Shown: positions 9,810-18,349 of the stretch, piece after piece
Layout: each line of letters begins with the position of its first letter
Position numbering within the stretch: position 1 is the stretch's first letter
From: Mucilaginibacter terrenus
GTDB taxonomy: Bacteria > Bacteroidota > Bacteroidia > Sphingobacteriales > Sphingobacteriaceae
Assembly: GCF_003432065.1 (NCBI RefSeq)
Contig: NZ_QWDE01000001.1
Location: 2,108,001-2,172,000, forward strand
DNA: 64,000 nucleotides
Direction of reading: 5' to 3'
Program-made: the position numbers and the translations under genes
The notes under the pieces: model-generated
What the model saw: the letters and a program-made list of their open reading frames with translations, nothing else
Database searches by the model: none
Told to the model about the DNA's origin: nothing

Positions 9810-10595
9810 CTATTTTCTAATGATATTAAGGTAAATAACCAGGAGCAATGATATTGCACTGAAAGCATATGGAATTAGCTGCGTGCTCCTGTCAGACGAT
9901 GCCGCTCTGGCGTTATTTGGCTCAACATATAAAATGTCCTGATTTTGCAGGTTGTAAATATCCTTATCAAACATCTGGCTATTGTTTAAGCTAAACCTTT
10001 TTGTTATTCTTTTCCCATCCTGCTCTCTTATCAGCAAAACATTGTCGCGCTTGCCAAATGCGGTAAGGTCCCCTGCAGAACCTAAGGCTTCCGGCAGCGT
10101 GATGTGTTCGTTAGGAACCGGAACAACACCAGGGTGGTTTACTTCCCCTAAAACAGTAATTTTATAATTCAATATTCTAACGTTAACTATGGGGTTAACT
10201 GCTATCTTCCTGACAAGCAAGGCTTTTGTTATAGAATCTGATAGCTGGCCTTTGGTAAGCCCGGCCGCATTAATAGTGCCCAGCAATGGTAATTTAATGG
10301 CGCCAGATTGATCTACCAAATATCCGTTTACTCCGCCCTGGCCACCGCTGCTGCTAATAGCTACTGCAGAATTCAAAAATCCTGTGGTTGTTATATCTGG
10401 CGTTGAAATATTTATCTGGAGAATATCATTGGCGTTAATTTTTGTTTCCAACTTTTGAACGTCTATTTGCGAGACGCTGTCTGCTTTGATATTGTTAAAA
10501 TACGCCAGCTTACGGGAACTAATACAAGAGTTTAATGAAGAAAGAACTGCAAAAGCTGACAGAAGCACCAGGAAGGTTAAGGAAGTTTTTTTCAT
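9810..10595 (-). CDS. Wza-like outer-membrane polysaccharide export lipoprotein (OPX)
   Basis: The 261-residue protein has a lipoprotein signal ending in LNSC (Cys24). It continues with a Poly_export domain (ETKINANDILQINIS to SGAIKLPLLGTINAAGLTKGQLSDSI) and an SLBB domain (YKITVLGEVNHPGVVPVPNEHITLPEALGSAGDLT, given here only as landmarks). A hydrophobic C-terminal segment (AFSAISLLLVIYLNIIRK) should provide the outer-membrane anchor or helix. It is first in the operon, 18 nt ahead of the Wzc-like gene, and forms the outer-membrane exit for the polymer. Confidence 0.93.
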   Translation of the reverse strand: MKKTSLTFLVLLSAFAVLSSLNSCISSRKLAYFNNIKADSVSQIDVQKLETKINANDILQINISTPDITTTGFLNSAVAISSSGGQGGVNGYLVDQSGAIKLPLLGTINAAGLTKGQLSDSITKALLVRKIAVNPIVNVRILNYKITVLGEVNHPGVVPVPNEHITLPEALGSAGDLTAFGKRDNVLLIREQDGKRITKRFSLNNSQMFDKDIYNLQNQDILYVEPNNARAASSDRSTQLIPYAFSAISLLLVIYLNIIRK

Positions 10596-10652
10596 AGGGA
10601 TGATGACACACTCAGCTATTTAGTTGGACAGATCCGACCAATGGCCTTGTTG

Positions 10653-10660
10653 CAAATTTA
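10653..10660 (-). promoter_or_regulatory. Putative -7 element ahead of the polysaccharide operon
   Basis: The minus strand reads TAAATTTG here, matching the Bacteroidota TAnnTTTG -7 consensus, 58 nt before the wza-like start. No good -33 TTTG lies at the expected 19-nt spacing; a TTG is 13 nt upstream instead. It is the only good -7 match I see in this gap. Confidence 0.35.
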
Positions 10661-10793
10661 AAAAATTATGTTGCAATATAGTTTAACTTATTTACGCGCT
10701 GTATTCTAATTCTGAAAATCAGCGGAGAAACACATCTTATTTAATCCTTACAATAACACTTACCGGGGGCATGCAAGGCATTGCAAATGATGC

Positions 10794-11807
10794 TTAACGG
10801 TTCAGCAACGAACGCCGCACCTTATTTTTAAACAACTTTAATCTACGGCTAATATAATGAGAATTAGCAGATAACCTATTAGCAACACGTTCGTTATAGC
10901 TCTTTGCAGTAACATGCAGTGGAATGTGCGGCTTGGTTATGTAACCCTGGAAGTGCAAAGTATAAAATTTGCTGAACGTACGTTTGGTACCTTCTCCCGC
11001 TATCTGACCGTATAAGCCATCCGCCTTCCTGAACATCTTTTTGATACCCGTCACCTTATTGCACAGGTACCAGTTATGCCAGCCATTGTAAGCAACGTTG
11101 ATGTTAAAATCAATGCTAATGCCCTCATCTTCCAGCGACAACAGGTTAAGTACATTGGGTCTCGTTTCCGTGCGGAACACATCCAATAGTATCATATCCG
11201 ATACATTCGTGTTATCCAGGAATTTACCGGAGAGTGTATCCTCCAGCAACTTATTAAAAGCCGGCTCGTCTGTATACTTTCTCACAACAAAGCTGCAAAA
11301 GTCTGCAATAAGTTTGCTGTTCCAGAATGAGGTATGACCGGAGGTAACGCTCTCCTTGTCACGCTGGAAAAACATGGTCGATCCGTCAAACTTGTCTTTG
11401 ATAAACCGATCATAAACCGGCTTCAAGTCCTCGAGGATCAGCACATCACAATCGGCGTAAACAAACTTGTCGATACCAAGATCATTTATCAGATCATTAA
11501 TAATGAACCACCTGTCGAAACAAGTCTTCTCAAAAAAATAGGGGTTGGTGGAATGGTGCCGGTATACTTTATCAAACTCGCGCTCGCGGGTGACATATGG
11601 GGTTACATCTATGCAGTTGTAGCCTTTATACTGGTCTAAATGGGTGTCAGTCAGTACAAAAACGTTTTCTTTACCGTTGAAAAGCGCGGCCTGCTTTATA
11701 ACCTTGTCAAAAAAAAGGCTGGTATTGCTGCCCAGTTGCAAAAAGAATACCGGTAGCGGCGAGTTAACAAGGTCAGGATATTGTTGTACCGTGGCAGGTT
11801 CGCCCAT
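10794..11807 (-). CDS. Putative glycosyltransferase (GT-A fold, DxD)
   Basis: The 337-residue protein has PVFFLQLGSNTSLFFDKVIKQA at the N-terminus, a KFVYADCDVLILEDL segment near residue 118 that supplies a DxD-type metal site, and a basic C-terminus (ISRRLKLFKNKVRRSLLNR). I do not recognise a specific family with certainty; the fold order suggests a GT8/GT32-like enzyme. It lies upstream of the polysaccharide operon on the same strand, separated by a 198-nt gap with its own putative promoter, so it may be transcribed separately. It has no visible TM segment. Confidence 0.65.
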   Translation of the reverse strand: MGEPATVQQYPDLVNSPLPVFFLQLGSNTSLFFDKVIKQAALFNGKENVFVLTDTHLDQYKGYNCIDVTPYVTREREFDKVYRHHSTNPYFFEKTCFDRWFIINDLINDLGIDKFVYADCDVLILEDLKPVYDRFIKDKFDGSTMFFQRDKESVTSGHTSFWNSKLIADFCSFVVRKYTDEPAFNKLLEDTLSGKFLDNTNVSDMILLDVFRTETRPNVLNLLSLEDEGISIDFNINVAYNGWHNWYLCNKVTGIKKMFRKADGLYGQIAGEGTKRTFSKFYTLHFQGYITKPHIPLHVTAKSYNERVANRLSANSHYISRRLKLFKNKVRRSLLNR

Positions 11808-11873
11808 AGCTTATTGCTGCTGTTGATTTCCGTGCAATATAACTATAAAAACACTTACCGCATAACCGCCGAA

Positions 11874-12081
11874 GTGTTCAAAAGTGTTCAGCTTTTTTTG
11901 TGCCGGTGCATTTTGAACACCCGTTTTATGCTAACCTGAAAACCCATAAAAAAAGCCTAAAACAACATCAAAAAGGCTGTTTTAGGGATTATTTTTATTC
12001 GGCGACCTTCAAAAACCACACGTTTTTAACAGGCTATTTTAAAATAAATTTGCAGGTAATACTATAAACTACAGGTGTAAA
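11874..12081 (+). repeat. Dispersed intergenic element, copy 1
   Basis: This 208-bp stretch fills most of the 356-nt gap between two minus-strand genes. Conserved blocks, in order, are GTGTTCAAAAGTGTTCAGC plus a T-run (from 11874), TTTTGAACACC (11911), a hairpin CCTAAAACA/TGTTTTAGG (11956-11964 with 11978-11986), CTTCAAAAACCACAC (12007), GCTATTTTAAA, then GCAGGTAATA (12052) and ACAGGT (12071). The same blocks occur at 54969-55175 with offsets equal to within 1 nt (37/37, 133/132, 178/177, 197/196). No protein is evident. Strand is arbitrary. Confidence 0.85.
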
Positions 12082-12163
12082 CTGCCGGTTTTTAATAAAC
12101 AAAATAGGCCGCCTTTTCGGGCAGCCAATCTTCTGATTTATCCAACAAACGCCTGCAGGTTTG

Positions 12164-12583
12164 TTAGTGGGTTTCCGCGTATTTAATAAAGCTGTTTAAG
12201 ATGGACTGCCAGCCCTGTTTCTGAAACTCAGGGCCATTTTGCGTTTCAGGATCAAATGTGGTTGTTAGGTGTGTTTTACCGTCTTCTTCAGTAAACAGGG
12301 TGGTTGCCTGCCGGCCATCAGCCATGGTGTAGGTAATCTCTTTATTTAAAACCACGCTGTCATATACACCTTCAAAGTCGAAGCCAAAGTTGCCGTCTTT
12401 AGCCTCCATCCGGTTCTTAAACTTGCCGCCAACCCTAAGGTCGTTCTCGCTGCTTGGTGTGTGCCAGCTGGGGTCGGCCGTGTTCCATATCATAATGTCT
12501 GCCGGGTTGTTCCAAAGTTTCCAAACTTTTTCTACAGGTGCGTTTGCTGTTGCTTCTACTGTAATTTTTGTTGCTTGTGCCAT
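12164..12583 (-). CDS. SRPBCC / AHSA1-type START-like domain protein
   Basis: The 139-residue protein starts at the ATG at 12583 (MAQATKITVEATANAPVEKVW), the normal start of this family; an in-frame ATG at 12616 would add 11 unrelated basic residues. The helix-grip fold signature is ITVEATANAPVEKVWKLW at the start and GWQSILNSFIKYAE at the end, with FEGVYDSVV and TYTMADGR between. The family binds hydrophobic ligands and has no fixed reaction. It is divergent from the GlxA-type regulator (135 nt between starts), which may control it. Confidence 0.88.
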   Translation of the reverse strand: MAQATKITVEATANAPVEKVWKLWNNPADIMIWNTADPSWHTPSSENDLRVGGKFKNRMEAKDGNFGFDFEGVYDSVVLNKEITYTMADGRQATTLFTEEDGKTHLTTTFDPETQNGPEFQKQGWQSILNSFIKYAETH

Positions 12584-12718
12584 TGCCAGTTGTTTTTTAG
12601 GTTTTGTTATGATCAAAATTACAACGGTAGATTAAACTACCGCTGTTGTGAATCTGCCAACATTCGGGGGAAGTTGCGACAAATTTTATAAATTCGAACG
12701 ACATACCTATCAATCGCT

Positions 12719-13696
12719 ATGCTAATATCCGTTTTTGTACCAGAATATGGGGTTATAGAAGCTATTACACCGCCCTTCAGGACCTTTCATACAGCAAATG
12801 ATATCTTAATTGCTTCCGGCAAAAAACCTGTTTTCACTGTTGAATATGTAGGCTTAAGTGAATACGTGCCAGCCAACAATGGGGAATATATAATAAAGAC
12901 CAACAGATTGGTTAAAGATGTTACCGAAACAGACCTGCTGATTATACCTCCTGCCTTTGGCGATACTGCCCAGGGTGTTAAAGCCAATGCAGAAGCGCTA
13001 CCCTACTTTAAAAAGTTACATGACAAGGGCTGCAGCGTAGCAAGCTTATGTTTGGGTGCCTTCCTGCTGGCCGAAACCGGTTTGCTGAACGGCAAGAAAT
13101 GCTCTACGCACTGGGCCCACATTGATGAGTTTAGAAAGCGGTACCCCGACGTGGAAGTGGAAGACGGCGCTATAATTACGCAGCATGGTAATATTTACAG
13201 CAGCGGTGGTGCAAGCAGCTTGTGGAACTTGATACTATACCTGGTAGAAAAGTTTGCAGGCAGAGAAATAGCCGTAACCGTTTCCAAGTACTTTGCACTG
13301 GATATCGGGAGGGCCGGGCAATCTCAGTTCGCCATTTTCAAGGGTCAAAAAAACCATGGTGATGATGATATTAGAAAAGTGCAGGACTACATAGAGAAGC
13401 AGTATAGTGACAAGATACTAACGGGAACTTTGGCAGACCTGATCCATTCCAGCCGCAGAACATTTGAAAGAAGATTTAAAGAGGCTACCAATAATACCAC
13501 CACCGAGTATTTACAGCGAGTACGTATCGAAGCTTCTAAAGCCCTGTTTGAAGCATCAAGAAAAAACGTTACAGAAATAATGCTTGAGGTGGGCTATTCA
13601 GATGTACGTGCATTTAGAGACACCTTCAAAAAAATTACGGGGCTTACTCCCATCGAATACAAAAACAAATTTGCAAGAACTGCTTATGAGGTGTAA
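12719..13696 (+). CDS. GlxA family transcriptional regulator (DJ-1/PfpI domain + AraC DNA-binding domain)
   Basis: The 325-residue protein combines an N-terminal DJ-1/PfpI amidotransferase-like domain (residues 1-190, with the nucleophile-elbow Cys in VASLCLGAFLLAETG and STHW after it) with a C-terminal AraC/XylS domain from about 220 (ADLIHSSRRTFERRFKEAT and EIMLEVGYSDVRAFRDTFKK, the two HTH units). The first domain usually senses a small ligand rather than catalysing. It is a cytoplasmic activator or repressor, plausibly acting on the divergent SRPBCC gene. A hairpin at 13717 ends transcription. Confidence 0.93.
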   Translation: MLISVFVPEYGVIEAITPPFRTFHTANDILIASGKKPVFTVEYVGLSEYVPANNGEYIIKTNRLVKDVTETDLLIIPPAFGDTAQGVKANAEALPYFKKLHDKGCSVASLCLGAFLLAETGLLNGKKCSTHWAHIDEFRKRYPDVEVEDGAIITQHGNIYSSGGASSLWNLILYLVEKFAGREIAVTVSKYFALDIGRAGQSQFAIFKGQKNHGDDDIRKVQDYIEKQYSDKILTGTLADLIHSSRRTFERRFKEATNNTTTEYLQRVRIEASKALFEASRKNVTEIMLEVGYSDVRAFRDTFKKITGLTPIEYKNKFARTAYEV

Positions 13697-13716
13697 TCAG
13701 CTCAACTATCAGGCAT

Positions 13717-13746
13717 AAAAAAAGCCGCTCTCTCGAGCAGCTTTTT
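13717..13746. terminator. Bidirectional intrinsic terminator
   Basis: AAAAAAGCCGCTC, a short loop and GAGCAGCTTTTT form an 8-10 bp stem with T-runs on both strands. It lies between the end of the GlxA-type gene (+) and tRNA-Gln (-). Confidence 0.85.
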
Positions 13747-13764
13747 GCCTTGTATCGGCATTTG

Positions 13765-13835
13765 TTCCCTTGAATGGATTCGAACCACTACAAACAGAGT
13801 CAGAGTCTGGTGTGCTACCGTTACACCACAAGGGA
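13765..13835 (-). tRNA. tRNA-Gln (anticodon CTG)
   Basis: Read on the minus strand this folds as a 71-nt tRNA: acceptor TCCCTTG pairs with CAAGGGA, D-arm GTGTAACGGTAGCAC, anticodon stem CAGA/TCTG around the loop CTCTGAC (anticodon CTG, reading CAG), and a T-loop GTTCGAATC. The 3' CCA is not encoded. A TATATTTG -7 element lies 20 nt upstream. Confidence 0.93.
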
Positions 13836-13854
13836 GAGTTTCGGTATTGGGCTG

Positions 13855-13862
13855 CAAATATA
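13855..13862 (-). promoter_or_regulatory. -7 promoter element of tRNA-Gln
   Basis: The minus strand reads TATATTTG, a full match to TAnnTTTG, 20 nt before the tRNA 5' end. A -33 TTTG is not present at 17-21 nt. Confidence 0.5.
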
Positions 13863-13975
13863 AAGCTTTTGTTAAAATCCTGCGAAGTAATTTTCAAATC
13901 GCCGTATTATGGCAATTGCCGCTGCAGGCAACAAATCGTGCTGTTTAATGTTTAAAGCACTATATTAGCCCTTGT

Positions 13976-14938
13976 ATGAGATACACTAACTTCCTGTACA
14001 ATTTTATTGCTGTTGCAGCAATATGCCTTGTTCTTAATTCCTGCGGCGGCGATAAGAAAAAAGGAAACAAGATATACACCAGCATAGAGACCGACGAATC
14101 TGTTAAGCCAACTTTTAAACCGGTTTGGGGAATTAAGTACACCGAGGTGCGCCGTAATTTTCAGAACGGTGTTTCCTTTAATGATGACGGATACCAGCTT
14201 GAGCCGGAGTGGAAATTCTCCTTCGTCTCAGACGATACGGTAAATATTTACCACCCCAGGCGCAGCCGGTTTGTAAACGCGCCGGTGATGTTTGATCACG
14301 ACTCGTTATTTAACATTGCCTGGGCATGGGTGAGGTTACGTAAGCTGAGCAAGGATAGCATTGTTTTTCAGGTGATGAAGGTTGAAGGCAAGGAGCTGAT
14401 GCGCGATAAATCTGTAGTGTACATGACCATGTACGCCAACGATTACATCAAGAACGTGTTGCATACTGATACTTCACATGCTAAACGGCCAACCCGTGCA
14501 GATACGTTATTTATAAAACACAAAACCGAGCTTGCCCTGCGCGATACCGATAAAGCATTTGCAGCACGTGACATTGCGGTGCTCACCAGTAAAAGTAAAA
14601 ACCTCACTATTGAGCGGGTTAACAATATAAAAGATGATGAGGAACAGGAAGGCCTGATACAAGACTACATGCTGCCCGAGTATAACATCAGGATAAAGAA
14701 CGCGTATGATGACTTCAAGTACGCCTTTAGCGTCCGTATTGACGAAAAGGGTACCCTGCACTACCTGCGGTCTGTGAATTATATCTTCCCGGAATTTCTT
14801 AAATCCTCAAATAAAGCCATGAAGGGCATAGTGGATGGCTATTTGAAAGCTTACCTGGATGTTAAACCCGGCACAACGCTGGGCATACCCCACCCTTGCT
14901 TTATTATTGTTAACGTAAACGGAACGAAGAAAAAGTAA
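13976..14938 (+). CDS. Putative lipoprotein of unknown function
   Basis: The 320-residue protein has a signal peptide ending at an SPII site LNSC (Cys23) followed by GGDKKKGN, so it should be exported and lipid-anchored. I do not recognise the family. The mature part is rich in charged residues and predicted beta strands. The N-terminal half has PVWGIKYTEVRRNFQNGVSF. No catalytic motif is evident. It is transcribed away from tRNA-Gln and is followed directly by a cupin remnant. Confidence 0.75.
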   Translation: MRYTNFLYNFIAVAAICLVLNSCGGDKKKGNKIYTSIETDESVKPTFKPVWGIKYTEVRRNFQNGVSFNDDGYQLEPEWKFSFVSDDTVNIYHPRRSRFVNAPVMFDHDSLFNIAWAWVRLRKLSKDSIVFQVMKVEGKELMRDKSVVYMTMYANDYIKNVLHTDTSHAKRPTRADTLFIKHKTELALRDTDKAFAARDIAVLTSKSKNLTIERVNNIKDDEEQEGLIQDYMLPEYNIRIKNAYDDFKYAFSVRIDEKGTLHYLRSVNYIFPEFLKSSNKAMKGIVDGYLKAYLDVKPGTTLGIPHPCFIIVNVNGTKKK

Positions 14939-15155
14939 CAGCCAGGGTTGGCGTATGTCACTACCAGAAGAAAGGCAAGGCGATCCAAAAGTTGAAGCTG
15001 GCAGTGCTATTAACGTATTGCCCGGTATTAAACACTGGCACGGCGCATCGCCAGACGCAGAAATGATCCATACCGCAATCGGCATCAACACTGAAAAAGG
15101 TATTGTAAACTGGTTGGAACCCGTAACTGACGAGCAGTACTACGCTGCTCAATAA
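14938..15155 (+). pseudogene. Cupin-domain protein remnant ((R)-mandelonitrile lyase-like C-terminus)
   Basis: The last ~66 codons match the C-terminal half of small cupins: LPGIKHWHGASPDAEMIHTAIG gives the metal-binding HxHxA histidines, and NWLEPVTDEQYYAAQ is the usual C-terminus. The N-terminal strands that should carry the remaining metal ligands are missing. Homology fades into the stop codon of the upstream lipoprotein gene, and the stretch SLPEERQGDPKVEAGSA looks scrambled relative to the usual glycine-rich turn. I read it as a 5'-truncated, decayed gene. An in-frame ATG at 14955 could still give a 66-residue peptide. Confidence 0.7.
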
Positions 15156-15273
15156 AAATGAATTTAGCTGAGAGCGGTTGAAAATTGGCTGTCGTCAATT
15201 TTCAACCACTTTATTAAAGTTCAACTAGTGTTCTTTTCTAACCTCTGATCTTTTATATCCAACCTCTAAAAAC

Positions 15274-17445
15274 CTATATATTCCACCAATACGTCCACTT
15301 TATTACCAATTGGCGGTTTTTGGCCATAAATGGTGAAGGGATAGAGTTGTCGCCATATACAATAAAGAAGTCCGATGCAGGCTTGTAGCGCCATTGCAGG
15401 CGGGTGTTTATGTTCATATTGTTAGCCTGCTCGTTATACTGTACATAGGTGGTAAAGTACAGCGTATTAGTAAAGGTGACATCCGCGCGAGGACCGATCA
15501 GCCAGAATTTATTACGTCCGTAAGGCTGCGGCAGATGCAGATCATTAAAGGCCAGGTTAAGCGACAAGTTTACAAATGGCTGGAATCGGTAACCTATCTG
15601 CCCTATCAGCGCCAGGCGCGTACCATCATCATAATAACCGCCGTAAGATACTTCACCCAAATATGTGAACAGGCTTTGCGGTTTAGATGCATACTGCACG
15701 TCTCCGGTGTTCCAGTGGTTCTCAAAACCAACAGGCAGCATCGGTTTGCCGGTGTTCGTAGGGTCGAACGGCCGCAGCAGCTTTACGTAAGTATCCAGGC
15801 CCGAAAAGGTGAGCACACTACGATTTCGGAAAGTAACTATATAGCTCAGGATGCTTTCATTATCGGTACGTTTATAGTGTTCGTCAAAAAAATAGTTGGA
15901 AGACAGTTGCACCCCATGCGAAAGCACTGCACCACTTTTTGGAAAAAAGTTATGCAGCAGCAATGGGTTAAGCTTATTGTAACCGTTGCGGGGTACGTAG
16001 CCAACCTCGGCATTGTAATTACGGCCTACATACTGCTGTTGCAGGTATAACGTCCAGTATTTGCTTAGGTATTGCAGGTGCGCGGCCTGCACATAATCAT
16101 GGCCTTTCACGCCGGGTGTGAACGACTTTAACCCAAGCAGCTTACCTGTCCACAAGTTATTTGATGAGGCTAGGTTATACTCTACACCCAGGTTGCGGTT
16201 ATAAGCAGGCGAAGTGTTGCCCGGGTTGGGCGCGCTGCCTGTACCATCCTTATTAACAAACATAATCCCGATGTTAGAGCGGGAGAAAACGCGCCGCTGC
16301 AGGGTAACAATTCCAAAGTTTTGCGCCGGCAGGTTACCCGCGCCGGATTGGCCGGTTTGCACATCCATTACTCCTACGCGCCAGTTCTTATTAATCTTAC
16401 CCGTCATACGGCCGCCGGCACGTATAGGTGCGTTGAGCCCTATCCGGCGCGAAAAGAACGGGCGGATATCCGCATAACCAAAATTGGCAAACAGGTCGCC
16501 GTTCTCCAGGAAGAACTGTCGCTTCTCCGGGAAGAACAACTCGTAACGGTTAAGATTGATCACCTGCTGGTCTACATCCACCTGGGAGAAGTCCGGGTTA
16601 ACCGTCAGGTCGAGATTAAGCGAAGAGGTAAGTCCGATCTTCACGTCGCCGCCAACATCTTTACGCCAATCGGTACCGGTGTGGTTGGTGTAATCTTTTG
16701 TTACACCGGCAAGTGCGTAAGGTATTACCGAGATATTGCTATTGGCCACCGGAGGCGCTTCGTCCCAAACAATAGTGCCGGTATAAGCCAGCGAAGCCGT
16801 TGGGAACTGCCTCGGCACCGGTGCCCATGCCGACTTTTCGGTTGTCTTCAGATCGTTACGACTGAAGTTTACCCCCCACTCGCGAATGCCCTTTTTGTAT
16901 CTGATGGTCTTAAAAGGAATAGCCGCTTCAAAAACGTAGCGGTCCGGGTAGTTCTTCACTACAGAATACCATTTGTTGTCCCAGCTCAGGTCTACCTTGC
17001 TGCCCTCATACATGGTACCATCCCATTGTGCACCGGCTGCATTGGCGCCAAAGCTAAAACCATCTGTACGTGCGTCAAAGGGGTCAAGAAAAAAGATGAA
17101 ATTATCGTTTTTACCAAAGTTGAAGTCACGCTTCAGCGACTCCACCATATACCCCGATGTAGGCTGATAACAAACCGCAGATATATAAAGGTTATCATCG
17201 TCATAGGTCATCCGCACGGTGGTGCGTACATTAGTCCGACTGGTATCCATTGGCAATACCATAGCAAAGTCGGTGGTCGTATCAGCAGCTTGCCAGCCGG
17301 CTTCATCCAGCAGGCCATCTATCTTAATTTTAGATGCACTGCGGTGTATCTGGTACCGATAATTGATATTTTTTTTCTGTGCGTAAGAGGTCAATGCAAG
17401 CAGACAGCAGCAGCCAAGCAGCAACGTAAATTTAAGTGTAGACAC
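15274..17445 (-). CDS. DUF5916 domain protein (CBM9-like N-domain, outer-membrane barrel)
   Basis: The 723-residue protein has a signal peptide (cleavage near SYAQ-KK, residue 22). A CBM9-like domain follows at about 40-220 (IDGLLDEAGWQAADT, VRMTYDDDNLYISAVCY). A long C-terminal region contains SQVDVDQQVINLNRYELFFPEKRQFFLENGDLF in landmark form and ends in aromatic WTYWWNI, typical of outer-membrane beta-barrels. DUF5916 proteins are widespread in Bacteroidota; their function is unknown despite frequent labels as hydrolases. It is monocistronic, convergent with the cupin remnant. Confidence 0.9.
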   Translation of the reverse strand: MSTLKFTLLLGCCCLLALTSYAQKKNINYRYQIHRSASKIKIDGLLDEAGWQAADTTTDFAMVLPMDTSRTNVRTTVRMTYDDDNLYISAVCYQPTSGYMVESLKRDFNFGKNDNFIFFLDPFDARTDGFSFGANAAGAQWDGTMYEGSKVDLSWDNKWYSVVKNYPDRYVFEAAIPFKTIRYKKGIREWGVNFSRNDLKTTEKSAWAPVPRQFPTASLAYTGTIVWDEAPPVANSNISVIPYALAGVTKDYTNHTGTDWRKDVGGDVKIGLTSSLNLDLTVNPDFSQVDVDQQVINLNRYELFFPEKRQFFLENGDLFANFGYADIRPFFSRRIGLNAPIRAGGRMTGKINKNWRVGVMDVQTGQSGAGNLPAQNFGIVTLQRRVFSRSNIGIMFVNKDGTGSAPNPGNTSPAYNRNLGVEYNLASSNNLWTGKLLGLKSFTPGVKGHDYVQAAHLQYLSKYWTLYLQQQYVGRNYNAEVGYVPRNGYNKLNPLLLHNFFPKSGAVLSHGVQLSSNYFFDEHYKRTDNESILSYIVTFRNRSVLTFSGLDTYVKLLRPFDPTNTGKPMLPVGFENHWNTGDVQYASKPQSLFTYLGEVSYGGYYDDGTRLALIGQIGYRFQPFVNLSLNLAFNDLHLPQPYGRNKFWLIGPRADVTFTNTLYFTTYVQYNEQANNMNINTRLQWRYKPASDFFIVYGDNSIPSPFMAKNRQLVIKWTYWWNI

Positions 17446-17591
17446 AGGGGCTTATTGGTATTTGGATGATTGGGGTACTCGGTAACAAGTATATCGATAA
17501 TTTTAAGGAAATAAGCTTTCTTTTTAAAAATGAGCACGAAGTTTAAAGCCTATTGTGCAACCTGCAATCTTGTTATTCCTATATTTAGCGC

Positions 17592-18203
17592 ATGCAAGAC
17601 ACCCTACAGCAACAGTTTGGTAATATCGATATTTACCTGTTCGATCAGCTGTTAAAAGGCACCTTTAGCAACTGCCAAACCATATTAGATGCAGGTTGCG
17701 GCGGTGGCCGTAATCTGATCTATTTCCTGCAGAATGGTTATAACGTATTCGGAGTGGACCCTAACCCCGATGCGGTGGCACAGGTGCGCGATATGGCTGC
17801 GGTGCTTGCACCTAATCTGCCATCTACAAACTTTATAGTGACACCTGCGGAAGACCTGCCCTTTGCTGATGCATCTTTCGACTTGGTCATCAGCAGCGCG
17901 GTACTGCATTTTGCCGAAACCATTGAACACTTTGATGCGATGGTCACCTCCATGTGGCGGGTGCTGAAACCGGGTGGTTACTTTTTTGCTCGACTGGCAT
18001 CAGACATTGGTATAGAGGGCAAAGTTATGCCCTTGGGCAACAACCGTTACCTCCTTCCTGATGGTTCAGAACGGTTCCTGGTAAACCAGCAGATATTGCT
18101 GAACTATACCCGTGACTTAAACGGTGAATTATTTGAGCCTATAAAAACAACCAACGTGCAAAATCTCCGCTGCATGACTACCTGGTGCGTGCAAAAACTC
18201 TAA
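17592..18203 (+). CDS. Class I SAM-dependent methyltransferase
   Basis: The 203-residue protein carries motif I ILDAGCGGGRNLIYF near residues 36-50, acidic motif II VFGVDPNPD, and the Methyltransf_11 post-motif EDLPFADASFDLVISSAVLHF near 95-115. Substrate is unknown; it resembles small stand-alone ubiE/tehB-like enzymes. It is divergent from the DUF5916 gene and convergent with tRNA-Cys. Confidence 0.9.
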   Translation: MQDTLQQQFGNIDIYLFDQLLKGTFSNCQTILDAGCGGGRNLIYFLQNGYNVFGVDPNPDAVAQVRDMAAVLAPNLPSTNFIVTPAEDLPFADASFDLVISSAVLHFAETIEHFDAMVTSMWRVLKPGGYFFARLASDIGIEGKVMPLGNNRYLLPDGSERFLVNQQILLNYTRDLNGELFEPIKTTNVQNLRCMTTWCVQKL

Positions 18204-18204
18204 T

Positions 18205-18235
18205 AAAAAAGCGACCGGCTCTTCCGCCGGTCGCT
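18205..18235 (-). terminator. Intrinsic terminator of the peroxiredoxin/tRNA-Cys transcript
   Basis: GCGACCGGC (18211-18219) pairs perfectly with GCCGGTCGC (18226-18234). The T-run follows the hairpin on the minus strand, so it mainly ends minus-strand transcription after tRNA-Cys; it may also stop the convergent methyltransferase transcript. Confidence 0.9.
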
Positions 18236-18264
18236 CCTGAAAACTATAGAACACTTTAAATCAG

Positions 18265-18335
18265 ACGTCGTGGGTAGATTCGAACTACCGTATAAGGTTT
18301 TGCAGACCCTCACCTATCCTCTCGGCCACACGACT
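18265..18335 (-). tRNA. tRNA-Cys (anticodon GCA)
   Basis: The minus strand gives a 71-nt tRNA: acceptor GTCGTG pairs with CACGAC, D-arm GGCCGAGAGGATAGGT, anticodon stem around loop CTGCAAA (anticodon GCA), and T-arm GGTAG-TTCGAAT-CTACC. Position 1 appears to be an A opposite G, so the outermost pair may be open or the end off by one. It begins 14 nt after the peroxiredoxin stop with no visible promoter between, suggesting cotranscription. Confidence 0.92.
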
Positions 18336-18349
18336 TTATCTTTCAGCCC

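Noticed and set aside
13709..13897. Frames of about 60 codons over tRNA-Gln on both strands
   Set aside because: They run through a well-folded tRNA and a terminator hairpin.
16321..17469. 382-codon open frame on the plus strand
   Set aside because: It lies wholly antisense to the DUF5916 gene, shows no domain and is rich in Arg/Ile/Thr runs typical of a shadow frame. The same holds for the 218-codon frame at 15394-16050.
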